Position numbers and translations under genes: made by a program. DNA of 64,000 nt, taken from positions 133,086-197,085 of the forward strand of contig JAQVFO010000001.1 in the NCBI GenBank assembly GCA_028697205.1. The letters run 5' to 3'. Origin of the DNA: Candidatus Altimarinota bacterium (GTDB taxonomy: Bacteria; Patescibacteriota; Gracilibacteria; BD1-5; UBA6164). Positions 32,797-43,562 of this stretch are shown in pieces. Within the stretch, counting starts at the first letter, position 1. Each line of letters begins with the position of its first letter. The notes below the pieces were generated by a model that saw only the letters and a program-made list of their open reading frames with translations, was not told the origin of the DNA and did not search any database.

Positions 32797-35742
32797 ATGA
32801 ATAGAGAAAAAGATAAATTGTTAGAGAATGAAAATCAAATAAATAAAAAAAAGAGATCTCAAAGAAATGAGGTATCTATTACTGTGCAAGAAACAAAAAC
32901 TGATATAAAAAAGAAACTAGATAAAACATTTGTAGAAAAAATAACTGACCAAGAAATAGATGAAGTATTATGAGATAAAAGAGTAAAACAAAGAATTACA
33001 TTACTTAGACATTATCCATACAACGATGAAACAGAAGTAAATAAAAAAATTATTGAAGAATATAATAGATTGTTATTAAGAAAATTAAGGCAAGACAAGC
33101 TTTCAGAAAATGAAATTGAAAAATTAATATTATTAGAAAAACAAGTTGATGCTTTAGTATATAATAGTTTTTCAGATATACCAGAAAAATACTTAAACTA
33201 TAAAAGAAGTGTAGAAAACATATTTAAAAGTTGATGAAGAATATTATTAGTTTACCCAAAAGATTGAAAAACAAGAGTTAAAAAATCTTGAGAAGATTTA
33301 AAAAAACAATTTTGATTTGATAATACAAGTGATATATGACTTAAATGATCTGATAAAAAACAAACACTATGAAAGATATATGTAGATATGGCTACAAACT
33401 TTGCAGAAGAACTAAATAAATTATTAAAAGAAAATAAGTGACAATATGAGAATATAGTAATAGTATGAAATAGATCATATTCATTTAGTTTTAATTTGTG
33501 TACTACATGAGACAGAGAAATATCAATAAGACAAAGTGAAGAAAACTTTGAAAGTGATTGATATAATTTTACTGACTACGTAAGTGAAAAGGGTACTTTA
33601 CCAAAAGATTATCAGTACATCATAGTTACACATGAAAACTATAATAATTTAAAAAAACTATTCCCAGAAATCGAACATAATTCTATAATTGATTTTCAAA
33701 ATAAATTAAATGTTTATTTTTTAAAGAATCCTGAACTAAATCATAGGTATGAGTATTTATATAGTGATATAGAAGAACTTAGAGTTTATTGTTTACTAAA
33801 CTTAATTAAATTTAAAAAAGTCGAAACACTAAATAAGCTATTTAAAGATAAAGAATTTAGAATTTTAGTAGAAAAAGTTAATTTTGAAAAGTTGCTTAAT
33901 AATCAAGAAAAAAGTATAATACATTATTACCTACAAGTGTATCCAAAGGTACTAGAAGTTAAGGTAAGATCACTTGATTTAAGAATAAAAAATTGAGAGG
34001 ATATAGAACCACATTTTAATTTTGATGATAAGAATTATGAAGATAATAATTTACAATTAATTAAATCATGAAAGCCAATTAAATACATAGAGTGAAAAGC
34101 TTGAGCATGAAAATCATTTTTACTATCACATTTAGTTGAGTTATCACAAAAAGAAAACTTTAAAAATAATTGAGATAATAAACCATATTATCCAATTTAT
34201 TTTAGTTTATCAAGTAAAAATCTAAATGATTTAAAAAGTTTTTTAGATAGGGAATTAGATAATATAGAAAATAAGAGTGATTATGAAATAGTGTTTTTAT
34301 TTGATTCAATTGACGAAAGTACAATAAATTGAGAAGAAAGAAAAGATCTAGATAAAATACTATTAAACTTATCTGAAAAATGAAAAGTAATTATTACCTC
34401 TAGAAATGGGTATTTATATAATTACAATTTAAGAAATGAGGATGAATTAGAACAAAAAAGTAATTTAAATTTAAAACAAGAAATTATAGAAATTAAAGAT
34501 TTTACTGAAGACGATATAAAATGATATTTGGAAAAATATTTTCCATATGATGATAAGAAAAGAAATGATGTTTTATCTATATTAACCAAACTTAACTGAG
34601 CCTGAAATAACCCACTTATATTAAGCATGGTTTGTGAGATAGTTAAGGATTGAAAATTAAACCTTAAGACATGAGAAAAAATAGATCTAGTAAATATTAA
34701 TATAGTAGATATTTATAATGAAATAGTAAGAATTAGATTATTTGATAATAGTGAAAAACCAGAAAGAAGATGACACAAAAATGATTTATTAGATGAAATG
34801 TCACTACTTAATACAAAGAAAGAATTTTTAGCTAAACTTGCATATGAATTTTTATATAATAATGTAATTTTAACTGAGGAATATTTGCATAAGTTTATTT
34901 TAACTAATAAATATGGTGTTTATATAAAAAAAGATTTAGAATCTTTAAATTTAATTTTTAGAAGAAGTGAAGATTGAAAGTATTTCTTTGTTCACCATTC
35001 TTTTTTTGAATATTTTGTTGCATATTATATATTTAATTTAATTAATAAAATAAGTGAGGAAGAATGATGAGCACTTCCTTATCTTTTAGATATATATTCA
35101 TTAAAAGGTTATAGTTATGATATACTTGAAAAATTACTTTACTTTATTAAGTGAGAGAGTAATTTTAAAGAAAAAGTAATAAAAGATATAATTGATAAAT
35201 TAGTTAATAATAATAGTATAGATTCATCGAAAGAAATATATATATTATCTATTTTGAATAAAAATTTAGCAAATACCATTTTTAATAAATATGTAATTAC
35301 CTATAAAACAAGCTATAAAGATTTAGTTTTTATTGAGTGAATTATTCGTTCTAATGTTAAATGATTAACAAAGTACATAGTTTATTTATTATCAAAAATT
35401 AACTTTGATTTGAAAAAGAATAGTTGAGGTATTTGACAAATATTAATATACTTTAATGATATAGTAAAGTTAATGACAAGAAGTGGATTATGAAAAAATT
35501 TATATAAATACCTGTATAATGAAATTTATATAAAATGAGAAAAATACTTACTTACTCCATATACATTTAATATTTTATATGATAATTCAGAAAATAAAGA
35601 TGTTCTTATAAAAATCACAAAAAATTATATAAATAAAAGACTTAATTTTTTTAGATGGTATTGACATTATTATTGATGAGATATAAATTCATTTTTTTGA
35701 GAAATTTTATACTGTGAATATGATCCTAAAAAGAAATATTAA
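32797..35742 (+). CDS. NACHT/STAND NTPase, 981 aa
   Basis: Large signalling-type ATPase. Walker A is EGKAGAGKSFLL (Lys439) and Walker B EIVFLFDSIDES (Asp503). The arginine-bearing sensor segment KVIITSRNGYLYNYN follows. Further on, a helical winged-helix region ends with FFVHHSFFEYFVAYYIF (730-746), a NACHT hallmark. The C-terminal ~240 residues are Leu/Ile-rich helical repeats. The N-terminal ~425 residues, with GNRSYSFSFNL and several helices, match no effector I know. STAND proteins of this layout act as ligand-gated switches, in bacteria often in antiphage defence. It is preceded by a terminator, followed by two small genes. Function here is inference. Confidence 0.88.
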
Positions 35743-35777
35743 CTTTTTCTTAACTTTTTCAGTATTTTTCTTTTTTA
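35741..35777 (+). repeat. 3' repeat element, copy 1
   Basis: T/C-rich element starting in or just after the stop codon: TTTTTCTTAACTTTTTC, then (A/C)AGTATTTTTCTTTTTT. Similar copies follow genes at 36136, 39760 and 43483. It lies just before a terminator. Confidence 0.6.
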
Positions 35778-35808
35778 TACCTTGTACTATGTGCAAGGTA
35801 TTTTTTTA
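35777..35808 (+). terminator. Intrinsic terminator after the NACHT gene
   Basis: Arms ATACCTTG / CAAGGTAT with a nine-base loop, then seven T. Confidence 0.9.
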
Positions 35809-35834
35809 TTTGCTAAATCTACCAAAATATACAG

Positions 35835-36137
35835 ATGAAAACTATTGCTGAACTAAATAATTATAGAATAAAAATTCTTCTTTTGCTTAAAAATAATGAT
35901 GAATTAATCGCTAAAAATATTATTTTTTGAATAGCAAATGATGAATTTATGCAAAATTGAGATTATAAATGAATGTATAATTTTTTTAGTCCTATTTATG
36001 ATGAACTTTTTTATGAACTTGTAACCGAGAAACTAAAACTTTCTAGAGAAACAAGGAATCTTCTTGAAACTTTGTCTTTGCCTTATTTTAAGATGGATAA
36101 ATCTAAAAAAGACAAACTTTTAAAAAGGCTAAAATAA
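35835..36137 (+). CDS. Small hypothetical protein, 100 aa
   Basis: ATG 35835, TAA 36135-36137. Helical, Leu/Lys-rich (KTIAELNNYRIKILLLLK) with a C-terminal basic end KKDKLLKRLK. No family recognised. It stands between the NACHT gene and the 65-aa gene, and its 3' end carries another copy of the 3' repeat element. Confidence 0.65.
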
Positions 36138-36171
36138 TTTTTCTTAATTTTTTCAATATTTTTCTTTTTTG
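36136..36171 (+). repeat. 3' repeat element, copy 2
   Basis: Stop-proximal sequence TTTTTCTTAATTTTTTC, then AATATTTTTCTTTTTT. Same layout as the copy at 35741, differing by a few bases. Confidence 0.6.
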
Positions 36172-36218
36172 GAAAATGTATAAGTTGGGTACTTTAATTT
36201 TTAAAATAACTTAATTAT

Positions 36219-36416
36219 ATGGAAATAATATTACCAAATAGTAGTTCAGAAATACTTTTACTTAGCAAAGAAGAAGTAAACAATACACTAAAAGTTATAA
36301 AATGAGAATTTAGTGGCTTAGTATCTCAATCTTTAAAATCTTTATGATCAAATGATAATAGATTTAAATTATGAATTATTTTACCTTCATCAGAGATTAT
36401 AACAGATATTTCATAA
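36219..36416 (+). CDS. Small hypothetical protein, 65 aa
   Basis: ATG 36219 to TAA 36414-36416. The protein begins EIILPNSSSEILLLSKEEV and is Ser/Leu-rich. It has no membrane segment. No family recognised. It is the gene just before the epimerase-acetyltransferase fusion, 40 nt away. Confidence 0.55.
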
Positions 36417-36456
36417 CTTTTTTTGAAACTTTTTAATTATTATTTAATTTTATAAT

Positions 36457-37986
36457 ATGAATAACAAACTGCCAGAGTTTATTTGAGACGACTTAGTTTC
36501 AAAGTGAAAAATTGGGAATTCAGATGTTTTATGACAAGTTGATAATTCTAAAGTTTCTATTAATAGATTAATAGAAATTGATAATATTAGCAACTTACTT
36601 AGTTTTGATATATATAGTCCTTGATGAAACATAACATGTTTAATTGAGTCTGATTTAACAAATCCATTTATAAAAAAACTAGTTAATCAACAAGTAATAA
36701 GATCTTGTGACTCTGTAGAGCAAGTTTGATTTATAAATTTAGATTCAGTTCCTCCAAAACTTGAAATGGCATGATGAGAATTTTGTTGAAATGCAACAAG
36801 AAGTTTAATTTATAAATATTTTTGATGAAAAAAGTGAGAGTGAGAATTTCAAGTTTCATGAGTTGAAAGAAACTTAAAGTGATGAATAGATGAAAATTTA
36901 GAAGTTTGGACAGAAATGCCAATTTTTTCTGACATTAATAAGATTACTCAAATTTGAAAAAATGAATATTTAGTTGAAATGGAATGAATTGTTCATTTAA
37001 TAAAATATCTAGAATCAAAAATATATTTAGATGGTTGAATTGAAAAAGAATCTGAGGTTAAGCAAAATTCACTAAATTTAATTAATAGAAATTGATTAGA
37101 TAAATATCCTGCAGCTTGAGTAATTTATGTTTCAAAAATATGAAATAAATTGCAAATTCAACCTTTTGTATTCGTAAGAGATTTAGATCAAATTTTTGCA
37201 GAAACTGCTTGTTGAAGCTGAAGTACAGCTCTATGACTTGTTGAAGCTTTAAAATTAAGATCTAGTATAACTGATTTAGAAGTTTTACAACCATCTTGAG
37301 ATATCATAAAAGTAACTGCTGATTATAATAATAACGAAAATATATTTAATTGAGCATCTATTAAATGAAAGGTAAAAAAAATACTATCTTGAAAATTACC
37401 ATTAAAACCTACTAAATATAAATGAGAATATTTTTATACAAATGAAATTAATAATTTAGAGTCATTATGAGAAACATTAAATAATTGATTGATTGAATTA
37501 TATAAAAAATGCTTTGAATGAGAACCATATAATGAACTTTTTTCAGATGAAGATGTTCGTGAAATTTTTTTAAGATATTTTAAATTTTGACAAATAAATA
37601 TATCAAAACAAAAAAATAAAATTATATGATTTTCAAGCATTGTACCATTGTTAATTGAGATTGATGTTTTATCTTCATTAATGTGATTCATAAAGGAAAA
37701 ATGACTTGATATTAATATGTGTAAATATGTTGCAGACTTGTGAGTTGATAAATCATTTAGAAAAAATTGAATATGAATAAATATGATATTAGATTTTATT
37801 AATATAGCAAAACCATGAGAAGTATTATTTATGAGGACATCAGAAAAAAATATTGCATCATGGAATTTATTTAGAAGTTTATGATTTATTGAATTAACAT
37901 GAATAGATCAACAAACTGAATCATTAAGACAAGATTGAGAGCTAAAAAGTGATAGAAGAATTTTTTCATATTTTATAAAAAAATAA
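36457..37986 (+). CDS. DapF-like epimerase/racemase fused to a GNAT acetyltransferase, 509 aa
   Basis: Two domains. Residues ~60-320 are a diaminopimelate-epimerase fold: catalytic Cys110 in GGEFCGNATRS and Cys252 in ETACGSGSTA, the pair that takes and gives the alpha proton in PLP-independent amino-acid racemases. Residues ~345-509 are a GNAT acetyltransferase, with ADLGVDKSFRKNGIGINMI as the acetyl-CoA loop and SEKNIASWNLFRSLGF as the usual following helix. Histidine racemases also belong to the DapF fold, which is notable beside hisD and hisS, but the substrate is not proven. Probably one protein makes and acetylates a D-amino acid or modified amino acid. It lies just upstream of a TrpR-like gene. 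Confidence 0.85.
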
Positions 37987-37990
37987 TTAT

Positions 37991-38047
37991 TTGACTTTTT
38001 ACTTTATTTAAATAAAGTGTTTATATATTACTTTACTTAAATAAAGT
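37991..38047 (+). promoter_or_regulatory. Promoter with two palindromic operators for the TrpR-like gene
   Basis: The perfect palindrome ACTTTATTTAAATAAAGT is at 38001-38018 and the near-perfect ACTTTACTTAAATAAAGT at 38030-38047, with centres 29 bp apart. Between them lies TATATT (38024-38029), a -10, and TTGACT (37991-37996) precedes the first site. The second site ends 6 nt before the ATG. This is the layout of autorepression by a dimeric TrpR/YerC-type regulator. Confidence 0.75.
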
Positions 38048-38053
38048 GTAATT

Positions 38054-38374
38054 ATGGAAGATAATGAACTAAAAAGAATTTTTAAAGATATTGTAACATA
38101 TTTATCAATTACAAATAATAATGAAAAAATATTTAATTTTCTAAGAGATTTACTCTCTGAAAGTGAAATAATAGAATTTTCTAAAAGATTTGAGGTAGCA
38201 AGAATGCTTGATGAAAAAAAATCATATAAAGAAATTGAATTAAACACAGGTATGAGTTCTACAACTATTGCAAGGATTTCAAAGTTTTTATCTTGAGAAA
38301 ACAGAGGGTATAAAGAAGCTATTATAACCTTAAAGTCAGCTCAATCTAATCATCATGTAGGCCATCAATCTTAG
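38054..38374 (+). CDS. TrpR/YerC-family transcription regulator, 106 aa
   Basis: Small all-helical DNA-binding protein. The helix-turn-helix is SYKEIELNTGMSSTTIARIS at residues ~56-75, with the preceding LLSESEIIEFSKRFEVARML typical of TrpR/YerC (TrpR-like) proteins. TrpR-type proteins bind an amino acid or similar effector as a dimer. The two palindromes overlapping its own promoter suggest autorepression. It lies between the epimerase fusion and hisD; a hairpin separates it from hisD, so it may regulate one or both. The C-terminal tail KSAQSNHHVGHQS contains three His. Confidence 0.88.
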
Positions 38375-38399
38375 AATGGTGTTTTTTACAATATTTTTT

Positions 38400-38431
38400 A
38401 CCACTTCTAGGATTATCTAAAAGTGGTTTTT
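38400..38431 (+). terminator. Hairpin between the TrpR-like gene and hisD
   Basis: Arms ACCACTT / AAGTGGT, loop of 14 nt, followed by TTTTTATTTATTTA. It could be a terminator or an attenuator for hisD, whose ATG is 21 nt downstream. Confidence 0.6.
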
Positions 38432-38451
38432 ATTTATTTAATATTAGAATT

Positions 38452-39768
38452 ATGTTATATATAAAATGATTAACATCAAATAAAGATGAATTTAATGAAT
38501 TTAATAGTTCATTTACTTTAAATTCTTTACTTGCACGTCCAGCACAATCAAAAGAATATGTTGAAAATGTTGTAAGTTTAATAGAAAATGATGTTTTATT
38601 ATATTGAGATGATGCAATAAAGGAATTAACTAAAAAATTTGATTTAGTTGATCTTGATAATTTTTTAGTTTCAAAAAATGAATTTGAGGAAGCTATAAAA
38701 GAAGTTGATGATAAACTTAAAAAAGCAATTGGAATTTCAAAAAATAATATTGAAAAATTCCACAAAAGACAAAAGGTGAAAAATTTAGAACCTGAAGAAA
38801 CTTCACCTTGAGTATTTTGTTGGAGAGAGTTTAGAGCCATTGAAAGTGTTTGACTTTATATTCCTTGATGAACTGCAAGTTTATTTTCAAGCGTTCTTAT
38901 GTTATGAATTCCTGCAAATTTGGCTTGATGTAAAGATATTCAAATTTGTACTCCGGTTAATAAAGAGTGAAAGATTTCCCCCGAAATACTTTATACTGCA
39001 AATATTCTTTGAATAAATAAAGTTTATAAAATTGGTTGAGCTCAAGCAATTTTTGCAATGGCATATTGAACAAAACAGGTATCAAAAGTTGATAAAATTT
39101 TTTGACCTTGAAATGCATTTGTAACTGAAGCTAAATTAAAAGTTTCAAAATTTTGTTCAATTGATATGCCAGCATGACCTAGTGAAGTTTTAATTATTGC
39201 AGATGAATTTTCAAATCCTAAGTTTATTGCTGCTGACCTGATTTCTCAAGCTGAGCACTGAAAAGACTCACAGTGTGTACTTTTATCAACATCAACTCAA
39301 AAAATAAAAGAAGTTCTTTTTGAGTGTAAAAATCAGCTTATAGATTTTCCTAGACAAGAAATAGCTATAAAAGCTTTAGAAAATAGTTTTGCTATATTTG
39401 TTGATACATTAGAGCAAGCAATAATTATTTCAAATCAATATGCTCCTGAACATTTAATTCTTCAAGTAAAAGATTGGAACATATATTTAAATAATATTAT
39501 TAATGCTTGAAGTGTATTTTGTTGAAGTTATTCACCTGAATCAGTTTGAGATTATTCAAGTTGAACAAATCATACACTTCCTACAAATTGATTTGCAAAA
39601 TCATATTCTTGAATTTGACTTGAAAGTTTTTGAAAACGGATAACGTTTCAAGAGGTTACAAAGAATTGATTACAAACTCTAAAAAATACTGTAGAAGATA
39701 TGTCTTTAAAAGAATGATTATTTGGGCATAAAAATGCTGTTTCTATAAGATTTAAAAATTTTTCTTAA
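38452..39768 (+). CDS. hisD: Histidinol dehydrogenase, 438 aa
   Basis: Last step of histidine synthesis: histidinol to histidine, NAD+ dependent, zinc enzyme. Diagnostic parts are VGLYIPGGTASLFSSVLMLG, VDKIFGPGNAFVTEAK, MPAGPSEVLIIAD, SQAEHGKDSQCVLLS (zinc ligands Gln and His), YAPEHLIL, SVGDYSSGTNHTLPT (Asp ligand) and a C-terminal LFGHKNAVSIR (His ligand). The length fits the family. No other his gene is seen here, so either the pathway is elsewhere or the enzyme is used for another reaction. It is followed by hisS-like genes. Confidence 0.95.
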
Positions 39769-39796
39769 CTTTTTCAATATTTTTCTTTTTTAAAAA
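39760..39796 (+). repeat. 3' repeat element, copy 3
   Basis: TTTTTCTTAACTTTTTC then AATATTTTTCTTTTTT, overlapping the hisD stop, as at 35741 and 36136. Confidence 0.6.
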
Positions 39797-39835
39797 TATT
39801 ATAAATTAATTACTTTTATTTTTTTATTTTAATTT

Positions 39836-41182
39836 ATGGCAAAATTACTTCCTTGATGATTTGGAGAACTCACTCCAGATAAACAAAAAATTCAAAATGT
39901 TATGAAAGATATAATTGTAAAAAATTATGAGTCATTTTGATATGTAAATATTGAAACTCCAGCAGTTGAACTAAATGAGGTTTTAACTTCAAAGTGATGA
40001 GAAGAAGTGTGAAAACAAATTTTTTGATTGTATTGATTGAAACAATGACCATCTGATTTAAAACCTTATTCACTACATTTTGATCTTACTGTTCCTTTTG
40101 CAAGATATGTTGTTGATAATGAATCAATTCTTAAATTTCCGTTTAAAAGATATCAAATACAAAAAGTTTGGAGATGAGAAAGACAACAAAGATGAAGGTT
40201 TAAAGAATTTATACAAGCTGATATTGATTTAGTATGAACAAAGTTACCTTTAAATTATGATAGCGAGGTTATACTAACACTTTATAGAACTTTGGAAGAA
40301 ATATTTGAATTTTTAAAAGTTTGAAAGTGAGTTGAAATTCACTTAAATAATAAAAAATTTATTGAATGAATTTGTAATATGTATGAAATATTTTGAGATG
40401 ATAAAATAAAGATTTTCTGACTTCTAGATTGATTTTATAAAGCTACACCTGAAGAATTTTTAAGAAAGCTTGAAGATCTTGTATGAGATAAATTTCTTGA
40501 AATAAATAAAATTATAAATACTTCTATTGATGAGTTAGATGAATCTAACAAATTTATATGAGAGTGAGTAAAAGAATTAAAACAAGTTTATAATTCATTA
40601 AGAGACAGATGAGTAAATGTTATGTTTGATCCATATATTACTAGAGGGTTAGATTATTATACATGAACTGTTTTTGAAACTTTTATTAGTAATTATGATA
40701 ATTTTTGAAGCATATGTAGTTGATGAAGATATGATAATCTTGTAGAGTCAATTAGAAAAGTATCAAATTGATGAAAAACTTCGAGACAGCAAGCTAATTA
40801 TGAGTGAGTATGATGATCTATTTGACTTTCTAGATTATTTTGATGACTTGATGAAACATGAATGATAAATAAGCAACTTCCTCTTACTCAAGCAATTATA
40901 TTTAATACTATATGATCAAACTTATGATATAGAGAAAGAGTTTGAGAAATATTAAGATCAAATTGAATTTCAACTGATATTTATTATTCCGATGATAAAC
41001 TTCAGAAACAATTTACATATGCTGAAAGTAAAAATACAATTTTTTGAATATTTGCTTGAACTGATGAACAGTCAAAAAATGAAGTAATTGTAAGAAATCT
41101 TTATTCAAGAGAACAAGAAAATGTATTAGTTTCTAACTTAGTTAATTATATAAATATAAAGCTAAAAGAGACTTTAAAATAA
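39836..41182 (+). CDS. hisS: Histidyl-tRNA synthetase, copy 1, 448 aa
   Basis: Class II synthetase. Start [18 protein letters not shown], motif 1 [20 protein letters not shown], motif 2 [19 protein letters not shown], the histidine-binding RGLDYYTGTVFE, SGGRYDNL, and motif 3 VGGSIGLSRLF. The C-terminal anticodon domain begins GSNLGYRERVGEILRSNG and ends in LVNYINIKL. Length is normal. Copy 2 lies 1 kb downstream. Both have Gln instead of the usual Pro in ER(P/Q)Q. Confidence 0.95.
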
Positions 41183-41205
41183 TTTAATTTTTAATTTTAA
41201 AAAAT

Positions 41206-41643
41206 ATGGAATCAATAGAAAACAATGGTAATAATTTTTTACCAAACAGTACTCAATTTTTTTATGCATTGTGAGAAGTAAAATCTAACTTTGAGTGAGT
41301 AATGAAAATAGAAAATATTAAAAAAATAAATGATAATTTATATGAAGTAGAAATCGATTGACTAAAATATTATGTTTCTTATATAACAAGAAAATATAAT
41401 TTTGATTCTGGATATGATAAAGAAAATAAATTTGTTATGGATGCGTCAGTAATTATGTGAGTTGTTGATGTTGATAAATCAACAAAATCATCATGAGTTG
41501 TATTTGTTAGTAGTGATAATAATGTTACTTATTTACAATTTGCATATTATGATAGCGAAGTTGATAAAGTATTAATTAATTGATATAACAATAATTTAGA
41601 AATTGCATTTAATGCAGTTGAAAAATATAAATGAGTAGAATAA
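41206..41643 (+). CDS. Small hypothetical protein, paralog 1, 145 aa
   Basis: Shares with the next gene: YYVSYITRKYNFD, SSGVVFVSSDNNVTYLQFAY, YDSEVDKVLIN and AFNAVEKYKG. Its composition suggests a small beta-sheet fold. No family recognised. It lies between the two hisS genes, 23 nt after the first stop. Confidence 0.7.
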
Positions 41644-41670
41644 TTTTTAATATATTATTAATTTTAAAAC

Positions 41671-42099
41671 ATGGATAAGTTTGATGATAATTATGATTGA
41701 ATTCCTCAAAAACAAAATCAATCTCTTGAGGAATCATTAGATAATACAAAGTCTGATGTTAATTCAATAATGTATAAAAAAACTTTTTATGATAAGTTAT
41801 ATATATTAGAAGTAGATTGAATGAAATGTTATGTTACTTATATACCAGTAAGATTTGATTTTAAGCTTTTGGAAGATCAAAAAAAAATTTCTGATTATGT
41901 TTGTGAAATTTTAGTAGTAAATAACCCTTCATGAATTTATGAATCTTCATGATTTGTATTTGTTTGCAAAAATAAAGATTTTACAAGTATCCAATTAGCA
42001 TATTATGATAGTGAATTTGAACAAATATTAATTAATTATTTTAGTGAGAGTTTACTAGAAGCATTTTTTGCCGTTGAAAAATTTAAAAATCCAAATTAA
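41671..42099 (+). CDS. Small hypothetical protein, paralog 2, 142 aa
   Basis: Same fold as 41206-41643: CYVTYIPVRFDFK, SSGFVFVCKNKDFTSIQLAY, YDSEFEQILIN and AFFAVEKFK. The N-terminal 45 residues are low-complexity and differ. Together they are a tandem duplication of unknown function between the two histidyl-tRNA synthetase genes. Confidence 0.7.
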
Positions 42100-42162
42100 C
42101 TTCCCCTTGCTCAAATCTCAAAAAAACATATAATACATAAAATAATTACTAATCTATTTTAT

Positions 42163-43476
42163 ATGTACAAAGTTTGATGATTTGCAGAACTTACTCCTGA
42201 ATATAAGATTCTAGAAGAAAAAATGTTAAATATAATAAAGAAAAACTACAGACAATATGGATATACACCAATTGAAACTCCAGCAGTTGAGAAAACTGAA
42301 GTTTTGACAGCAAAATGATGATGAGAAGTAAAAAATCAGATATTTTGAGTTTATGGTTTAGCTCAGGGGAGTGAAGATATGAAAGATTATAGTCTACACT
42401 TTGATTTAACTGTTCCATTTTCACGTTATGTTCTTGATTATAGATGAGAGTTAGCTTTTCCTTTTAAGAGATCACAAATCCAAAAAGTATGGAGATGAGA
42501 AAGACAACAAAGATGAAGAAGTAAAGAATTTTATCAAGCTGATATAGATGTAATTTGGGAAGAAAATACATGAAATGATTATTTGTTTTATGATGCTGAA
42601 GTTGTATCAGTTGCTTACAATACGTATTTAGAAATATTTAAAGAATTTTGACTTGAAACAAAAATCAAGGTAAATCTAAATAATAGAAAAATTATTTCAG
42701 GATTTATTGATAGTTTGTGATTAGCAAATAAATTAACAGAAATCTCAATAATTATAGATAAAATAGATAAAATTTCAGCCCAAAAATTTTTAGAAGAATT
42801 AAATGAAATAGTAAACAATGATGAAATAACTCAAAAAATACTTAAATTTTGTAGATATAATGCAACTTATGATAACTTAAATAATATCTGAATAGAATTA
42901 CAAATAGATAATGAGGAATTCAAAAAGTGAATATATGAGTTAAAAGAAGTATTATCATTTATGTACAAACTTTGACTTGAAAAAGATAAAGTTATAGTGA
43001 ATTTATCTATTATCAGATGACTAGCATACTACACTTGAACAGTTTTCGAAACATTTGTAGAATGAGATAGAAACTTGGGTTCAATTGGTTCTGGTTGAAG
43101 ATATGAGAAATTAACAAGTTATATAGATCCAAAAACTGCTTTTTCATGAGTTTGATTTTCTATTTGAGTAACTCGTATGGAAGAATATTTATTTGAAAAA
43201 ATAGATAAATCAACTCTTCAAAAAACTACTTCTGATTTCCTGATTATAAATTTTGAAGAAACACAAAATGAGAGTTTGAAACTTTATAACAAACTTATAA
43301 ATGAATGAAAAAATGTAGAGTTTTATCCAGAGAGTGATAAACTTGCAAAACAATTTAAATATGCAGATAAGAAGTGAATTAGATATTGTTTAATTATGTG
43401 AGAACAAGAATTAAATAGTTGAGTTTATGTAATTAAAGATCTTAAATCAGGAGAGAGTAGAGAGATAAGACTTTAA
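42163..43476 (+). CDS. hisS: Histidyl-tRNA synthetase, copy 2, 437 aa
   Basis: Complete second paralog. Start MYKVGGFAELTPEYKIL, YTPIETPAVEKTEVLTAKGG, motif 2 VWRGERQQRGRSKEFYQAD, RGLAYYTGTVFE (Asp replaced by Ala compared with copy 1), SGGRYEKL and motif 3-type VGFSIGVTRME. The anticodon domain is present to the end (LKSGESREIRL). The D-to-A change lies in the usual histidine-binding loop, so the substrate may differ, or the protein may have become regulatory, as in HisZ. Confidence 0.93.
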
Positions 43477-43482
43477 TTGTCC

Positions 43483-43510
43483 TAAGTTTTTCTTAACTTT
43501 TTCTTTTACA
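43483..43510 (+). repeat. 3' repeat element, copy 4 (short)
   Basis: AGTTTTTCTTAACTTTTTC, then TTTTACAAA, about 7 nt after the hisS stop. It keeps the first half of the shared element only. Confidence 0.5.
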
Positions 43511-43562
43511 AATTTACTTTTAAAAATATTATGTGATTATATTAATTACATAATATTTTTTT

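Noticed and set aside
38430-38840. A 136-codon open frame on the minus strand
   Set aside because: It lies within hisD, a well-supported gene on the opposite strand, and has the Phe/Ser-rich composition of a shadow.
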